DNA from: Carnegiea gigantea
Taxonomy: Eukaryota > Streptophyta > Magnoliopsida > Caryophyllales > Cactaceae
Assembly (NCBI GenBank): GCA_029747015.1
Contig: JAKOGI010002205.1
Coordinates: 62,001-126,000 of the forward strand
Direction: 5' to 3'
Length of the DNA stretch: 64,000 nt
A program made the translations under genes and the position numbers. Positions 54,638 to 64,000 of the stretch are shown here, piece by piece. Position 1 is the first letter of the stretch. Each line of letters starts with the position of its first letter. Under the pieces are notes generated by a model, which was given only the letters and a program-made list of their open reading frames with translations, did no database searches and had not been told where the DNA came from.

Positions 54638-56736
54638 GTTTGCAAATTACTACTCGATGTTTGCTTACTTTTTCCATTGGAAAGTCATATAAAGATGAGA
54701 TATGGTGTGACATAGTGCCCATGGATGCTTGCCATGTTCTTTTGGGCCGGCCATGGCTCTTTGATAGAAGGGTGATGCATGATGGTCGAAAGAATACCTA
54801 CACTTTCACCAGAGATAACAAGAAAATCACCCTCACTCCCCTCAAGCCTAGCCCACAAAAGAACCCTCAAGACAATCCCAAGTTGGATGTCTTTCTCACC
54901 ACCTTACTCCACTCTCAACTCCATGAGTTCGAAGACTTTAAAGAGTGGATCCTCTTAGGCCAAGAACCGGCCAAGGTAAAGGAATCTTCCCATCCTTTAC
55001 TTACCTCACTCCTACAAGCCTTTGTCCATGTCTTCCCACAAGAAATACCTCATGGCCTACCCCCCAAAAGATCCATCCAACATAAAATCGACCTCTTCCC
55101 GGGTGCCACCCTCCCAAATAGACCGGCCTACCGCATGAACCCTCAAGAGACACAAGAGGTTCAAAGACAAGTGGATGAGCTCCTAGCCAAGGGCTTGATC
55201 CGTGAGAGCTTGAGTCCATGTGCCGTTCCGGCTCTACTTGTGCCCAAGAAAGATGGGAGCATGAGAATGTGTGTTGATAGTAGAGCTATCAACAAGATCA
55301 CCATCAAATACCGGTACCCTATCCCAAGGTTGGAGGATTTGCTAGATGAGCTTCATGGGGCCACTATATTCTCAAAGATTGATCTAAGAAGTGGCAATTA
55401 TCAAATACGGATCTTTGAAGGGGATGAATGGAAGACGGCTTTTAAAACCAAGGGTGGCCTATATGAGTGGCTTGTCATGCCCTTTGGTTTGACTAATGCA
55501 CCAAGCACATTCATGAGGCTAATGAACCAAGTTCTCAAGCCATTCATTGGGAGGTATGTCGTTGTGTATTTTGACGACATTTTGGTGTATAGCTGTGGAG
55601 AAGAAGAGCACTCCAAGCACTTGCATGATGTTTTAAGTGTCTTGGCACAAGAGCAACTTTATGGCAACCTAGAGAAGTGCCACTTCTTCACTCCTCAAGT
55701 GAAGTTCTTGGGGTATGTGGTGTCGGCCGAAGGCATTCACGTGGATGAAGAGAAGATCAAGGCCATCCGTGAGTGGCCTACCCCCATTTTAATCCAACAA
55801 GTCCGGAGTTTCCATGGTTTGGCTTCCTTTTATAGGAGGTTTGTGAGCAATTTTAGCTCAATCATGGCACCCATGACCGAGATCCTTAAGGCCAAGCACT
55901 TCGAGTGGAATGAGAAGGCCCAACATGCCTTTGAAGAAATCAAGGAGAGGCTCACTAGTGCACCCATCCTTGCACTACCTAGCTTTTCCAAAGTTTTTGA
56001 GGTAGAATGTGATGCGTCTGGTGTTGGCATTGGGGCCGTGTTGTCACAAGAGAAGAGGCCCATTGCTTATTTTAGTGAGATGCTCAATGACGCCAAAAGG
56101 AAGTATTCTACATATGACAAGGAGTTCTATGCCTTAGTGAGGGCATTGGAACATTGGCGGCATTACTTGGTTGGAGGCGAGTTCATCCTCCATACGGATC
56201 ATCAAGCCTTGAAGTTCATCCAAGGACAACATAAGCTCAATCCACGACATGCCAAGTGGGTAGAGTTCTTACAATCCTTTCACTTTGTGATCCACCACAA
56301 ATCCGGCCAAATGAACAAAGGGGCCGATGCATTGTCAAGGAGATATCTCTTGCTCTCTACTCTTGAATCCAAGGTACTTGGGTTTGAGTGCATCAAGGCT
56401 ATGTATACCCAAGATGAAGATTTCAAGACCATTCTTGAAAAGTGTTCTAGCCATGCCCACGGTCCTTTCCACCTAGAGGACGGATTCCTCTTCAAGGGAA
56501 ACCGACTTTGCATTCCTAAATGTGGGTTTAGAGAGCTTTTGATTCAAGAACTCCATGGGGGAGCTCTAGCCGGTCATTTTGGAGTTAAGAAGACATGCTC
56601 TATGCTCAAGGAGCATTACTTTTGGCCCAAAATGTCAAGAGATGTGGAGCACTTCATCAAAAGATGCTCTACTTGCCAACTTGCTAAGGATCACATACGG
56701 CCTCAAGGTCTTTACACCCCCTTGCCGGTTCCTTAA
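54638..56736 (+). pseudogene. R11 protease end, RT, RNaseH and integrase zinc domain
   Basis: The frame continues after the solo [39 protein letters not shown] linker, RT ([39 protein letters not shown] at about 55567-55578), RNaseH ([13 protein letters not shown] with D at 56011; [17 protein letters not shown]) and the integrase HHCC region (H near 56553, Cys pair 56665-56676). A TAA at 56734-56736 stops it just before the integrase core, where the frame otherwise continues unchanged. The change is G to T if the ancestor read GAG/GAA, as seems likely. Confidence 0.92.
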
Positions 56737-57855
56737 GGGCCTTGGGAAGATGTTAGCTTGGATTTCATCACGGGGTTACCAAGGACTCAAAGGCACAAAG
56801 ACTCTATCATGGTAGTGGTTGATAGATTCTCCAAGATGGCCCACTTCGTAGCATGTCTCACCACCTTTGATGCTTCACAAGTGGCCAATCTTTACTTCAA
56901 AGAGATTGTGCGGTTGCATGGAATACCAAGGAGTATGGTGTCCGATCGTGACACTAAGTTCTTGAGTCATTTTTGGCTCACATTATGGAGGAAGCTTGGT
57001 ACTCATCTCAAATTCAGCCCCTCATGCCATCCCCAAACGGACGGCCAAACCGAGGTAACAAACCGCACTTTGGGCACATTACTTCGGGTCTTGGTGAAGA
57101 AGAACATTAAAAGTTGGGATGAACTACTTTGCCATGCGGAGTTTGCATTCAACCGAGCCCCAAGCAAGGCCACGGGCCTCTCACCCTTCCAAGTTGTGTA
57201 TGGCAACAACCCACAGACTCCCATTGATCTTGTTCCTATTCCTAACCCCAATAAATTTAGTTGGGAAGCCAAGAAGAGAGCAAAGGAGGTCCAAGAGCTT
57301 CATGCTAAGGTGACAGAAAGGATTGAAAAGTTCAACGAGCAAGCTAAGTCCTATGCCAACATGAAGAGGAAAGAAGCTCATTTTCAGCCCGGGGACCTAG
57401 TGTGGGTCCATTTGAGGAAAGAAAGGTTCCCAAGCAAGCGGAAATCCAAGTTATTACCAAGATCGGATGGGCCATTTGAAGTCCTTGAGAAAATTGGTCC
57501 AAATGCATACAAGATAGACCTCCCCGAAGACTATGGGGTGTCCGCCACTTTCAATATGGCTGATTTAAGCCCATACTATGATGAAGAAGAAGAGTTGCTG
57601 AGTTTGAGGTCAAACTCCATTCAAGCTGGGGGGAATGATGGGGACCATCATGATCAAACTCCAAATGCACAACCAGCAACTCCACACACCCCCTCAAGCC
57701 CCAAGGAAGTCAAGAACATCCATGCCTTGGTCAAGGAAGTCATAGAGCATTCGGACGGAACATGGGCAGATTCAACCGGAAATTGGCCCGGTTTTGTGCA
57801 TCTTTTGGGACTTGAAGGTGAGGGGATGAATGACTGCCTTGCCCCCTCTCTTTAA
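56737..57855 (+). pseudogene. R11 integrase core, GPF/Y domain and LTR-encoded tail
   Basis: After the stop the same frame continues GPWEDVSLDFITGLPRTQ with catalytic aspartates at 56761 and 56944 and glutamate at 57052 (35 residues between the last two). HFQPGDLVWVHLRKERF, DGPFEVLEKIGPNAYK and ATFNMADLSPYYDEEEE follow, then LRSNSIQAGGNDG at the polypurine tract. The last 73 codons lie inside the 3' LTR and include KNIHALVKEVIEH and NWPGFVHLLG. No chromodomain of the longer type is seen; the short tail is compatible with CRM-like elements. Confidence 0.9.
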
Positions 57856-58756
57856 GTTTAAGATGTTAGGAATCCAATAAAACAAGTTGCAAAGGATTCG
57901 GAGGTCGTTTGGTTAGTCAATCAGCAAGATCTTTCCAAGTGCGCAGGCTGGGCGCCAAAACAGCAGCATCCGAATTAAGGAGGAATTTGGACCACCAACT
58001 TAAGTCCACTCATTCTGAAATTTTGCAGCATGAAAGGGGACTTAAATATTTATCAAGTCAAGGGTTCAAATCCCATCCAAAGCACCCCCTTGTGTTGGTT
58101 TTACCCAGCCAAAAGGACAAGCAAAACACCCCTTTAACCGGTTTCTTCCTAGCCGGTACAAGTGGGTTGATTTCTTGGGTTTTGCTTCATCCACTTGCTG
58201 AATTGATTACTTTTGCTGCATTTTAGGACCATTATAAGCTTGACACATCACTTAGGAGGCATCATGGCCCCTAATGAAGTAGCTTAAGCTAGTGATGAGG
58301 TGTTAAGCTAGGTGAGTGATGGATGTAATGTGTTTCCCTCTCCCAAATGTACTTGGCATTGTTTTTGCTGCATGGGAAGGGGGGAGAAACTCGGCCATCC
58401 TAGCATAAAATCATATGGTTTTCTCATTTTGTAAGGCAACTTGAATGAAATGCAATTGTGAGTTCTCAAACTCTCTCCACAAAATTCCTAGTGTTGTATC
58501 TTGAGTTTGGCAACTCAAGTGGGTCTCTAGGTCTCTTTCTTTCAACTAGAAGGTGATTAAATTCTGTAACTAGTTGATATAAAGAGATTGCTCAAGTGTT
58601 CTCCAAGGGTGGCTCCTAGGATTATCCCTTGAAAGGCCACTTGATTATCCCAAACTCTTGATTTTCCTATCCGTTGTGGTTTTCCTTCTCCTTGTGTCAA
58701 GCAATCCACTTTGAAGTAAGTTGTGAGTGGTTCTTCTCCCTTACAACCTTCCATCA
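57636..58756 (+). repeat. R11 3' LTR
   Basis: The LTR is 1121 bp, TGATGGGGACCATC...CAACCTTCCATCA. The hairpin module is 58500-58631: HP1 CTTGAGT/ACTCAAG (58500-58506/58513-58519), HP2 TCAACTAG/CTAGTTGA (58542-58549/58570-58577), HP3 CAAGGG/CCCTTG (58604-58609/58626-58631). Confidence 0.92.
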
Positions 58757-59224
58757 CAAGGGCAGCTTGGTACCCGGTTTTCACACCAAGTTTAACCAAA
58801 GCAAAAATGGGTATGATCTGGGTTTTAGCCATGGGGGGGGAAGTTCAAGGTGTGTAAAAACCCCCCCATTCAAGAAATTAAGCTTAAACAAGGTTTAAGT
58901 AGGGTAATCACGCCTAAACTCTCAACCGTGCAAAATCGGACCAAATCTGACCGGTTAGGAAAATGCCTTTGATCCTCCATCCTCTTGTGTGCATGATTTG
59001 AAATCAATGCTTCAATCTGAAAGCTAACATCCTGAGGATTCCAAAAATGCAAAAATAATGGCCTTAAGCCATCATATGGCTTAGGAAATCAGATGCACAA
59101 AACCAGGTTTATGCTGACTGATTAACCCGTTTGTGCTGTTTTCAACTTCTTGCCAAAGGTAAGCCATCTTCTTGGTTTGGGACCTTGTTCTTGGATGATT
59201 TGGACTTGTCACATCTTGATCAAG
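58757..59224. repeat. Unassigned LTR-like fragment
   Basis: No gene is visible. Phrases such as AAAGCTAACATCCTGAGGATTCC and CACAAAACCAGGTTT are reverse complements of U3 phrases found in the other LTRs, so this is probably a minus-oriented LTR fragment of a further family. A run of eight G (about 58832-58839) and one of C (58860-58867) are present. Its ends could not be fixed. Confidence 0.45.
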
Positions 59225-59478
59225 TGATGGGGATCAGCCCCAAGGGGTTCTTCTAGCTCAAGAGGTCATAAAGGCTTTACAAGGACTAGAAATCAATCAA
59301 GAGATGATCACTTGCATTCTACCGGGTTCATCCTGCGCATGGCCCGACATTCTGACCTTGGTAACCTGATGTCCTGAGGCTTTAAAGCCAAACTTTTGGT
59401 GTTCCTGGAAAGATGGGAGAGTTAGCTGCATAATAAATCAAGTTTCATCCCATTTGGATGTCATTTGCCCACCCAAAC
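59225..59478 (+). repeat. R13-family LTR start, plus orientation, cut by R13
   Basis: TGATGGGGATCAGCCCC and the next about 250 bases are the inverted complement of about 60350-60603. The piece ends at CAAAC where the minus-oriented R13 LTR starts. It is either a copy of the same family into which R13 inserted or a product of local inversion. Confidence 0.72.
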
Positions 59479-60603
59479 TGATGTATGTAGCCTAGGTGAT
59501 GCCAAGAATGGAGATAAAAGATGGGAAAGATAGAAAACCAAACCAAGCAAAACAAGTAGCTCTAACCGGTTTTGGAAGATAGAATGCAACCCTCTTGTCT
59601 AGGATAAGCCAAAGGCGCCACCTAGAAGAGAAGTTGGGCTATTCCTCCTTCACTTATGGATACAGAATTAAATCACCACCATAAGCAAGAAGAGGAACCT
59701 AGAAGAACACCACTTGAACTACCCAATTCAAGCTAAAGCAACTAGGAATTTCAAAGAGAGAGTAAACACTCACTTTCTTTTGTATTTCAAATTCAAGCTG
59801 CCTTCTTACATTCCTAAAGGCCCCTTATATAGGAGTCAGCCTCAAAATTCAGATTACAAGGGGTACAAACCAAGCCAATCGGACCAAGACAAAAGGGGAA
59901 GCACAAAAAGCAAGAAAAGTACAAAAGGTAATGGTGACAGTTGCGGGCAGCTTTCCAGTTTTGCAGGGTTAACTTTCTGCAGCCATATCTCCCTTTCTAC
60001 TTACCCAAATTGGCTCCAACATACCTTAATAGAAAGCTTAGAAAGTGCTCTTTCGTATGACTACTTTTGGAGCTCAGTTGGTGCAGCCGTTCAGGAGTTA
60101 TAAGCAGAACAAGTGAGATGATGCAGTCTGACTTCCAAAAAGCACCTTTAGAAGTTTCCTCTCTTTTAGCCTCCTTGGGACACGTTTGACTCTGGTTTCT
60201 TTTCCTACCCTTTTAGCCAACTCAAAAAGGGATCTAGGTTTAAAAATTCCAGGTTGTTAGGAGTACTTTAGGTTAGGGAAATTGGGCTTCCAAAACCGGG
60301 TACAATCTGGCCTGGAAGAACAGTTTGGGCAGTTGGGCTTTAACAAAGGGTTTGGGTGCGCAAATGACATCCAAATGGGATGAAACTTGATTTATTGGGC
60401 AGATAACTCTCCCATCTTTCCAGGAACACCAAAATTTTGGCTTTAAAGCCTCAGGACATCAGGTTACCAAGGTCAGAAAGTCGGACAATGCGCAGGATGA
60501 ACCCGGCAGAATGCAAGTGATCATCTCTTGATTGATTTCTAGTCCTTGGAAAGCCTTTATGACCTCTTGAGCTAGAAGAACCCCTTGGGGCTGATCCCCA
60601 TCA
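59479..60603 (-). repeat. R13 3' LTR
   Basis: The LTR is 1125 bp, TGATGGGGATCAGCC...GCTACATACATCA on the minus strand. A TATA-like box lies near 59824-59832. Hairpins in plus coordinates: HP3 TCTAGG/CCTAGA 59598-59603/59621-59626, HP2 CTTATGG/CCATAAG 59653-59659/59679-59685, HP1 CTTGAA/TTCAAG 59713-59718/59727-59732. Its LTR-encoded tail ends LPGSSCALSDFLTLVT. Confidence 0.88.
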
Positions 60604-61110
60604 TCCCCTCCAGCTTGGAAAGAGTTTGCCCTCAAACTTGGTAGCTCTTCTTCTTCATCAAAGTAGGGCCTCAAATCGGCTACATTGAATGCAGCGGATA
60701 CTCCATACTCGCCGGGCAAGTCAACCTTGTATGCATTGGAATTGATCTTTTCAAGGATCTTGAATGGGCCATCCGAGCGTGGAAGAAGCTTGGACTTTCT
60801 TTTGCTTGGAAATTGTTTCTTTCTTAGATAGATCCATACTAAATCCCCGGGCTTAAATTGGACTTCCTTTCGGTGCTTGTTCACCCGTTCCTTGGTTTGA
60901 TCATTGGACCTCTCGATTTTAGCTCTCACTTGGGCATGGAGCTCTTGGATTTCCTTTGCCCTTTTCTCGGCCTCCCAACTAAACTTGGTTGGAGTTGGGA
61001 GGGGTGTGAGGTCAATAGGAGTACAAGGGTTGAACCCATAGACAACTTGGAATGGAGAGAGGCCCGTGGCTTTGCTTGGCGCCCGATTGTAGGTAAACTC
61101 GGCATGGCTA
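60604..61110 (-). pseudogene. R13 integrase C-terminus, cut by R14
   Basis: The minus frame reads [24 protein letters not shown] (end of the integrase core), then FKPGDLVWIYLRKKQF, DGPFKILEKINSNAYK, NVADLRPYFDEEEE and LRANSFQAGGDDG at the polypurine tract and LTR. The catalytic part lies right of the window, beyond R14. The visible frame is open. Apparent N-terminal residues before HAEF are R14 LTR sequence. Confidence 0.9.
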
Positions 61111-62279
61111 GGATGCATATTCCTATGCATCATTTTTATTCCTACTCATTTCAAAGAGACAAGGGTCAAAGAATATCATGCATGGAAATGTGCCTATTGG
61201 TCTTCTTAGTGAGTTCAAAGACTCGCCGACAGGGCAAAACTATAGAGATGTCAGAAAAGTAGGTTAAAATTTGCTAAAATTTTGGTGCCGATTCATCCCT
61301 GCGGACCCGATTTTTGGTGACCACTTTTGGACAAGCTCAAGTGGACCCACAACTTTAGGGTCCATGTGCTTTTGAAGTTTAAGATTTCATCTTTAAAATA
61401 AGCCCAAGTTTGTTTAATTTGGACATCATTTGATTGGGCAAAATATCACTCAAAGATACGTTATGCTGATCCAGTCCAGTCTGAGATAGGTGCATTGTTT
61501 GGGCCATAACTTTCAAACCGCTTATCCACATTGAGCAAATGAGCCCATTCTGGAAAATAGACTTCCAGGGATTTCTAACAAGCCCAAGAACGCGTGATTT
61601 GGCCGAGTATTCTGGAAGTTATGCTCTGTTGAAGTTGAGGTAGTTGCAAGGATTAATGCTGAGAATATGAAGAGTCTTAGGTTACATATATTTGTGTGGC
61701 TGATATTGTGCACGTTTTAGATGCTTCTAGATTGATGTAATCAGCTGCAAAAAGCCTAGAATATTCCTTGTAACCTCCCCCACCCCCTTTTATGATGTGT
61801 CTTTTCATTTTTCTTAGACTTTTCATTAGCTAGTTTTTAATTGTTAGGGAGTTATTTGAGTCTTTTGATTGTCTTTTGCTGAGTCTATAAAAGGGGAGGG
61901 ACATGTGAAGCTAATCATTCAGCATTGTAAGAGATTTCCAAAGTAATACAAGCACCTTTGAGAGTGATTCTCATTTGTGTCTCAAAAATTCCTAGTTCTA
62001 TATCTTGAATTTGGCTAATTCAAGTGGTGTTCTAGGTTCTCCTTCTTTTCTTTGGAGTGATTCCTAAGAAGAGTGAAGGGAATTAGCCCAAGATCAAGTC
62101 ATTGAGTGGCTCCGTGAAGGATTATCTTAATTACAAGGTCTTGTTTATCCTTGTTCTTTTTGTTATTATTCTTCAAACCATCTCAACCTATCTTCCACCA
62201 TATTCACTTTTCTTTGGTTGATTCTTGTTTAATTTGAGTTTGAGTTGATTTGGTTCACTTACCACCCACATCTACATCA
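61111..62279 (+). repeat. R14 5' LTR
   Basis: The LTR is 1169 bp and starts GGATGCATATTCC (first base G instead of T), ending ACATCTACATCA. TATAAAAG is at 61886-61893. Module 62004-62131: HP1 CTTGAATT/AATTCAAG (62004-62011/62017-62024) and HP3 ATTGAG/CTTAAT (62101-62106/62126-62131, one G-T pair). Confidence 0.92.
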
Positions 62280-62403
62280 ATTGGTATCAGAGCCAAGGCT
62301 TTTAAGTGACCCACATCATACCCAAACACATCCCAAAAAGACAAAATACAAAAAAAAAAAAGAGGCACAAACCGGCAATCCGAAGTCTTGAAGACCAGAG
62401 AAG

Positions 62404-62586
62404 CAGCACGGTGCCCCCGTGCCACAACACACGACCGTGCCATATTCTTTTTCCAGGGATCTTCAAGTCGAGACGGAGCACGGTGCCCCCGTGCCGACAC
62501 GCACGACCGTGCCACTCTACTTTTCTGCATTTTCTTCAGCCGAAGCATAGCACGGCCTGACCGTGCCCCCTTGCACGACCGTGCCA
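62404..62586 (+). other. R14 leader: three tandem GCACGG/CCGTGC units
   Basis: Units begin at about 62406, 62478 and 62550, a period of 72 bases. Each reads GCACGG(N5)CCGTGCC, a 6-9 base spacer, then CACGACCGTGCCA. The sequence between units differs, so the paired bases are what is retained. The gag ATG follows at 62627. Confidence 0.8.
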
Positions 62587-62626
62587 CTTTCCCTGCTGCA
62601 TATTCTTCCTTCACCGCATCTCCAAC

Positions 62627-64000
62627 ATGTCTACAAAGTCCACAAGAAGCGACCAAGCACGTGTGGAAGAGTTAGAAGCACAACTCACTTATCTTCGAAC
62701 TCAACTTGGGCAACTTTTGGAGGAGAAAAGAAGTTGGGTTCATAGCCCCACTCCCTCTCATCCTCATGAACCGGTGGTTGAATCTGAAGAGGAAGTCCAT
62801 CACTCCCATGCCAAATCAAGTGATGAGGAACCCCCAAGGAGACGAAGGCAAGGAGGAAATATTGGTGGTGTCCGAATTGACATCCCCGAATTTGAAGGCC
62901 AACTTGATCCGGACTTATTTCTCGATTGTTTGCACACCATTGAGAGGATCTTTGAATATGAGGACATCCCGGAAGATAAGAAGGTAAAGCTTGTAGCCCT
63001 TAAACTCCGAAAATATGCTTCAATCTGGTGGGCTAACCTTGGAGCGAAAAGAGCAAGAAACGGGAAAGGGAAAATCAGAACTTGGGCCAAAATGAAAGAA
63101 AAACTCAAGGTCAAGTTTCTTCCCTCTCACTATGTGCAAGACAATTATCTCAAGCTCCATCGACTCAAGCAAGGATCCAAGAGTGTGGAAGAATACACTC
63201 GGGGGTTTGAACAACTCCTACTCAAATGCGATTTGAGAGAAGACGACTCACAAACCTTGGTAAGATACTTAACCGGTCTTGATGAGTCCATTGCTCATGT
63301 AATTGAGTTGCAACCTTACTCATCCCTAGATGACTTGAGTTCTCTAGCCTATAAGGTAGAGCAACAAAAGAAATCTAAGAAAAAGAGCATCTTTTCCAAG
63401 ACTCCTTCCCGTCCTTTTTCTCAAGAATCACCTTACTTTCCCCCACAAAATCAAACCCCCTCACCCGCCAAAAGTGTCCCTCCCATCACCCCTCCACCTC
63501 CCACAAAAGTGCCCTCACTGCCAAAAGAGCAGGTTCGTTGTTTCCGTTGTCAAGGTATGGGACATTTTGCATCTGAGTGTCCTAACAAGAAGATTGTTTC
63601 CCTGGCTGAGTACCAAGCTTCTTTTGAGGAGCATGACCATGAAGAAGAGGAAAGTTTGGAGGAAAAGAAGAAGAGGTTATCATAGGCCCCGATGAAGGTG
63701 AGTTGCTTGTCATTAGGCGAGCATTGAGCGGATTTGCTACTCAAGAAGGCTTGGAGCAAAGAGAGGCGATTTTCCACACAAGTGCACTATTCAAGGGAAA
63801 GTTTGTACCCTCATCATCGATGGAGGTAGTTGTACAAATGTTGCGTCCAAAACGATGGTGGACAAGCTCAAACTTGAGACTACACCCCATCCTAAGCCTT
63901 ATAGCATCCAATGGCTAAATCAAGGCAAAGGTATATACATTTCTCATCAGTGCCTCATTTCTCTTTCTGTTGGAGACCACTATAAGGATGAGATATTGTG
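62627..64000 (+). pseudogene. R14 gag-protease, two frameshifts, runs off the window
   Basis: ATG 62627 starts MSTKSTRSDQARVEELEAQL, a coiled coil. The gag core is IDIPEFEGQLDPDLFLDCLHTIE, KYASIWWANLGAKR and EEYTRGFEQLLLKCDL, followed by the CCHC knuckle CFRCQGMGHFASEC. A shift near 63663-63680 (KKKRLS, stop 63685) takes the frame away from IGPDEGELLVIRRALSG. A second near 63783 hits the start of the protease (SCTIQGKV). Protease continues IIDGGSCTNVASKTMV in a third frame to the edge. Tryptophan of DWLxTxE is cysteine here. Confidence 0.88.

Larger units (their letters stand above)
46843..58756 (+). mobile_element. R11: LTR retrotransposon carrying three later insertions
   Basis: R11 has 5' LTR parts 46843-47541 and 50286-50512, leader, a gag-pol gene split by two solo LTRs, and 3' LTR 57636-58756. 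About 200 bases of the 5' LTR start, relative to the 3' LTR, are missing or replaced. The insertions are R12 (CTCTA duplicates), a solo LTR at 50830 (CAAGT duplicates) and a solo LTR at 53478 (TAAGG duplicates). A complete left target duplicate was not found. Confidence 0.87.
61111..64000 (+). mobile_element. R14: LTR retrotransposon (LTR-1 family), continues past the window
   Basis: R14 has a 5' LTR 61111-62279, primer site 62282-62294, a leader with three GCACGG units, then gag-protease to the edge. It inserted in the integrase gene of R13. The 3' end and the second target duplicate are not in the window. Confidence 0.92.

Noticed and set aside
59714..60103. 129-codon plus frame in the R13 LTR
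   Set aside because: It is antisense to the LTR, overlaps the hairpin module, and no relative was seen in other LTRs of the window.

Overview
The window is repeat DNA from a plant nuclear genome. It holds no host gene, tRNA, rRNA or CRISPR that I can support. Almost every base belongs to Ty3/gypsy LTR retrotransposons. They share a primer-binding site of the TGGTATCAGAGC type (complementary to initiator Met-tRNA), 5-bp target duplications, a fused gag-protease-RT-RNaseH-integrase order, and an integrase end of the GPF/Y type (DGPFEVLEKI...ATFNVADLSPY). The pol frame then runs on into the 3' LTR. This fits a chromovirus of CRM-like type. The species cannot be named. Dense self-nesting of one clade suggests pericentromeric or centromeric chromatin (inference).

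Layout, with elements named R1-R14 here. R2 (minus) is the host of the left half: pol 1502-1856, gag-protease 7121-8068, gag start 16473-16983, 5' LTR from 17080. It is broken by R1 (minus, 5' LTR 349-1501), R3 (minus, 1857-7115), the R4 array (plus, 8069-16472: three LTRs and two gag genes inside one TSD), R5 (minus, 18116-25129) and R6 (plus, from 25139). R6 is cut by R7 (from 30807), R7 abuts R8 (from 33943), and the 3' LTR of R8 is cut by an R9 LTR (37747). That LTR is cut by R10 (37816-45421, the best preserved element) and by an LTR-2-type sequence (45575). R11 (plus, about 46843-58756) follows. It carries R12 (a 2.7-kb mini-element) in its 5' LTR, a solo LTR in gag and another in the protease region. 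R13 (minus, 59479-61110) and R14 (plus, 61111 to the end) close the window.

How the parts may work together. R10 and, before decay, R5, R6 and R11 encode the full enzyme set. R4, R8 and R12 have lost pol, and R8 and R12 nearly all of gag, yet they keep LTRs, primer sites and polypurine tracts. R4 and R8 share a distinctive C-terminal protein domain. These look like non-autonomous partners that would need proteins supplied in trans.

The most striking signal is in the RNA. In nearly every LTR family the transcribed leader holds a series of hairpins whose loops are conserved (TGGC; GGTG...TCTGTAT; TGGCTCC...GGATTAT) while their stems differ and stay complementary. A second feature, GCACGG/CCGTGC repeats, lies next to the primer site or in the gag leader of most elements. 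Both are candidates for shared packaging, dimerisation or translation signals.
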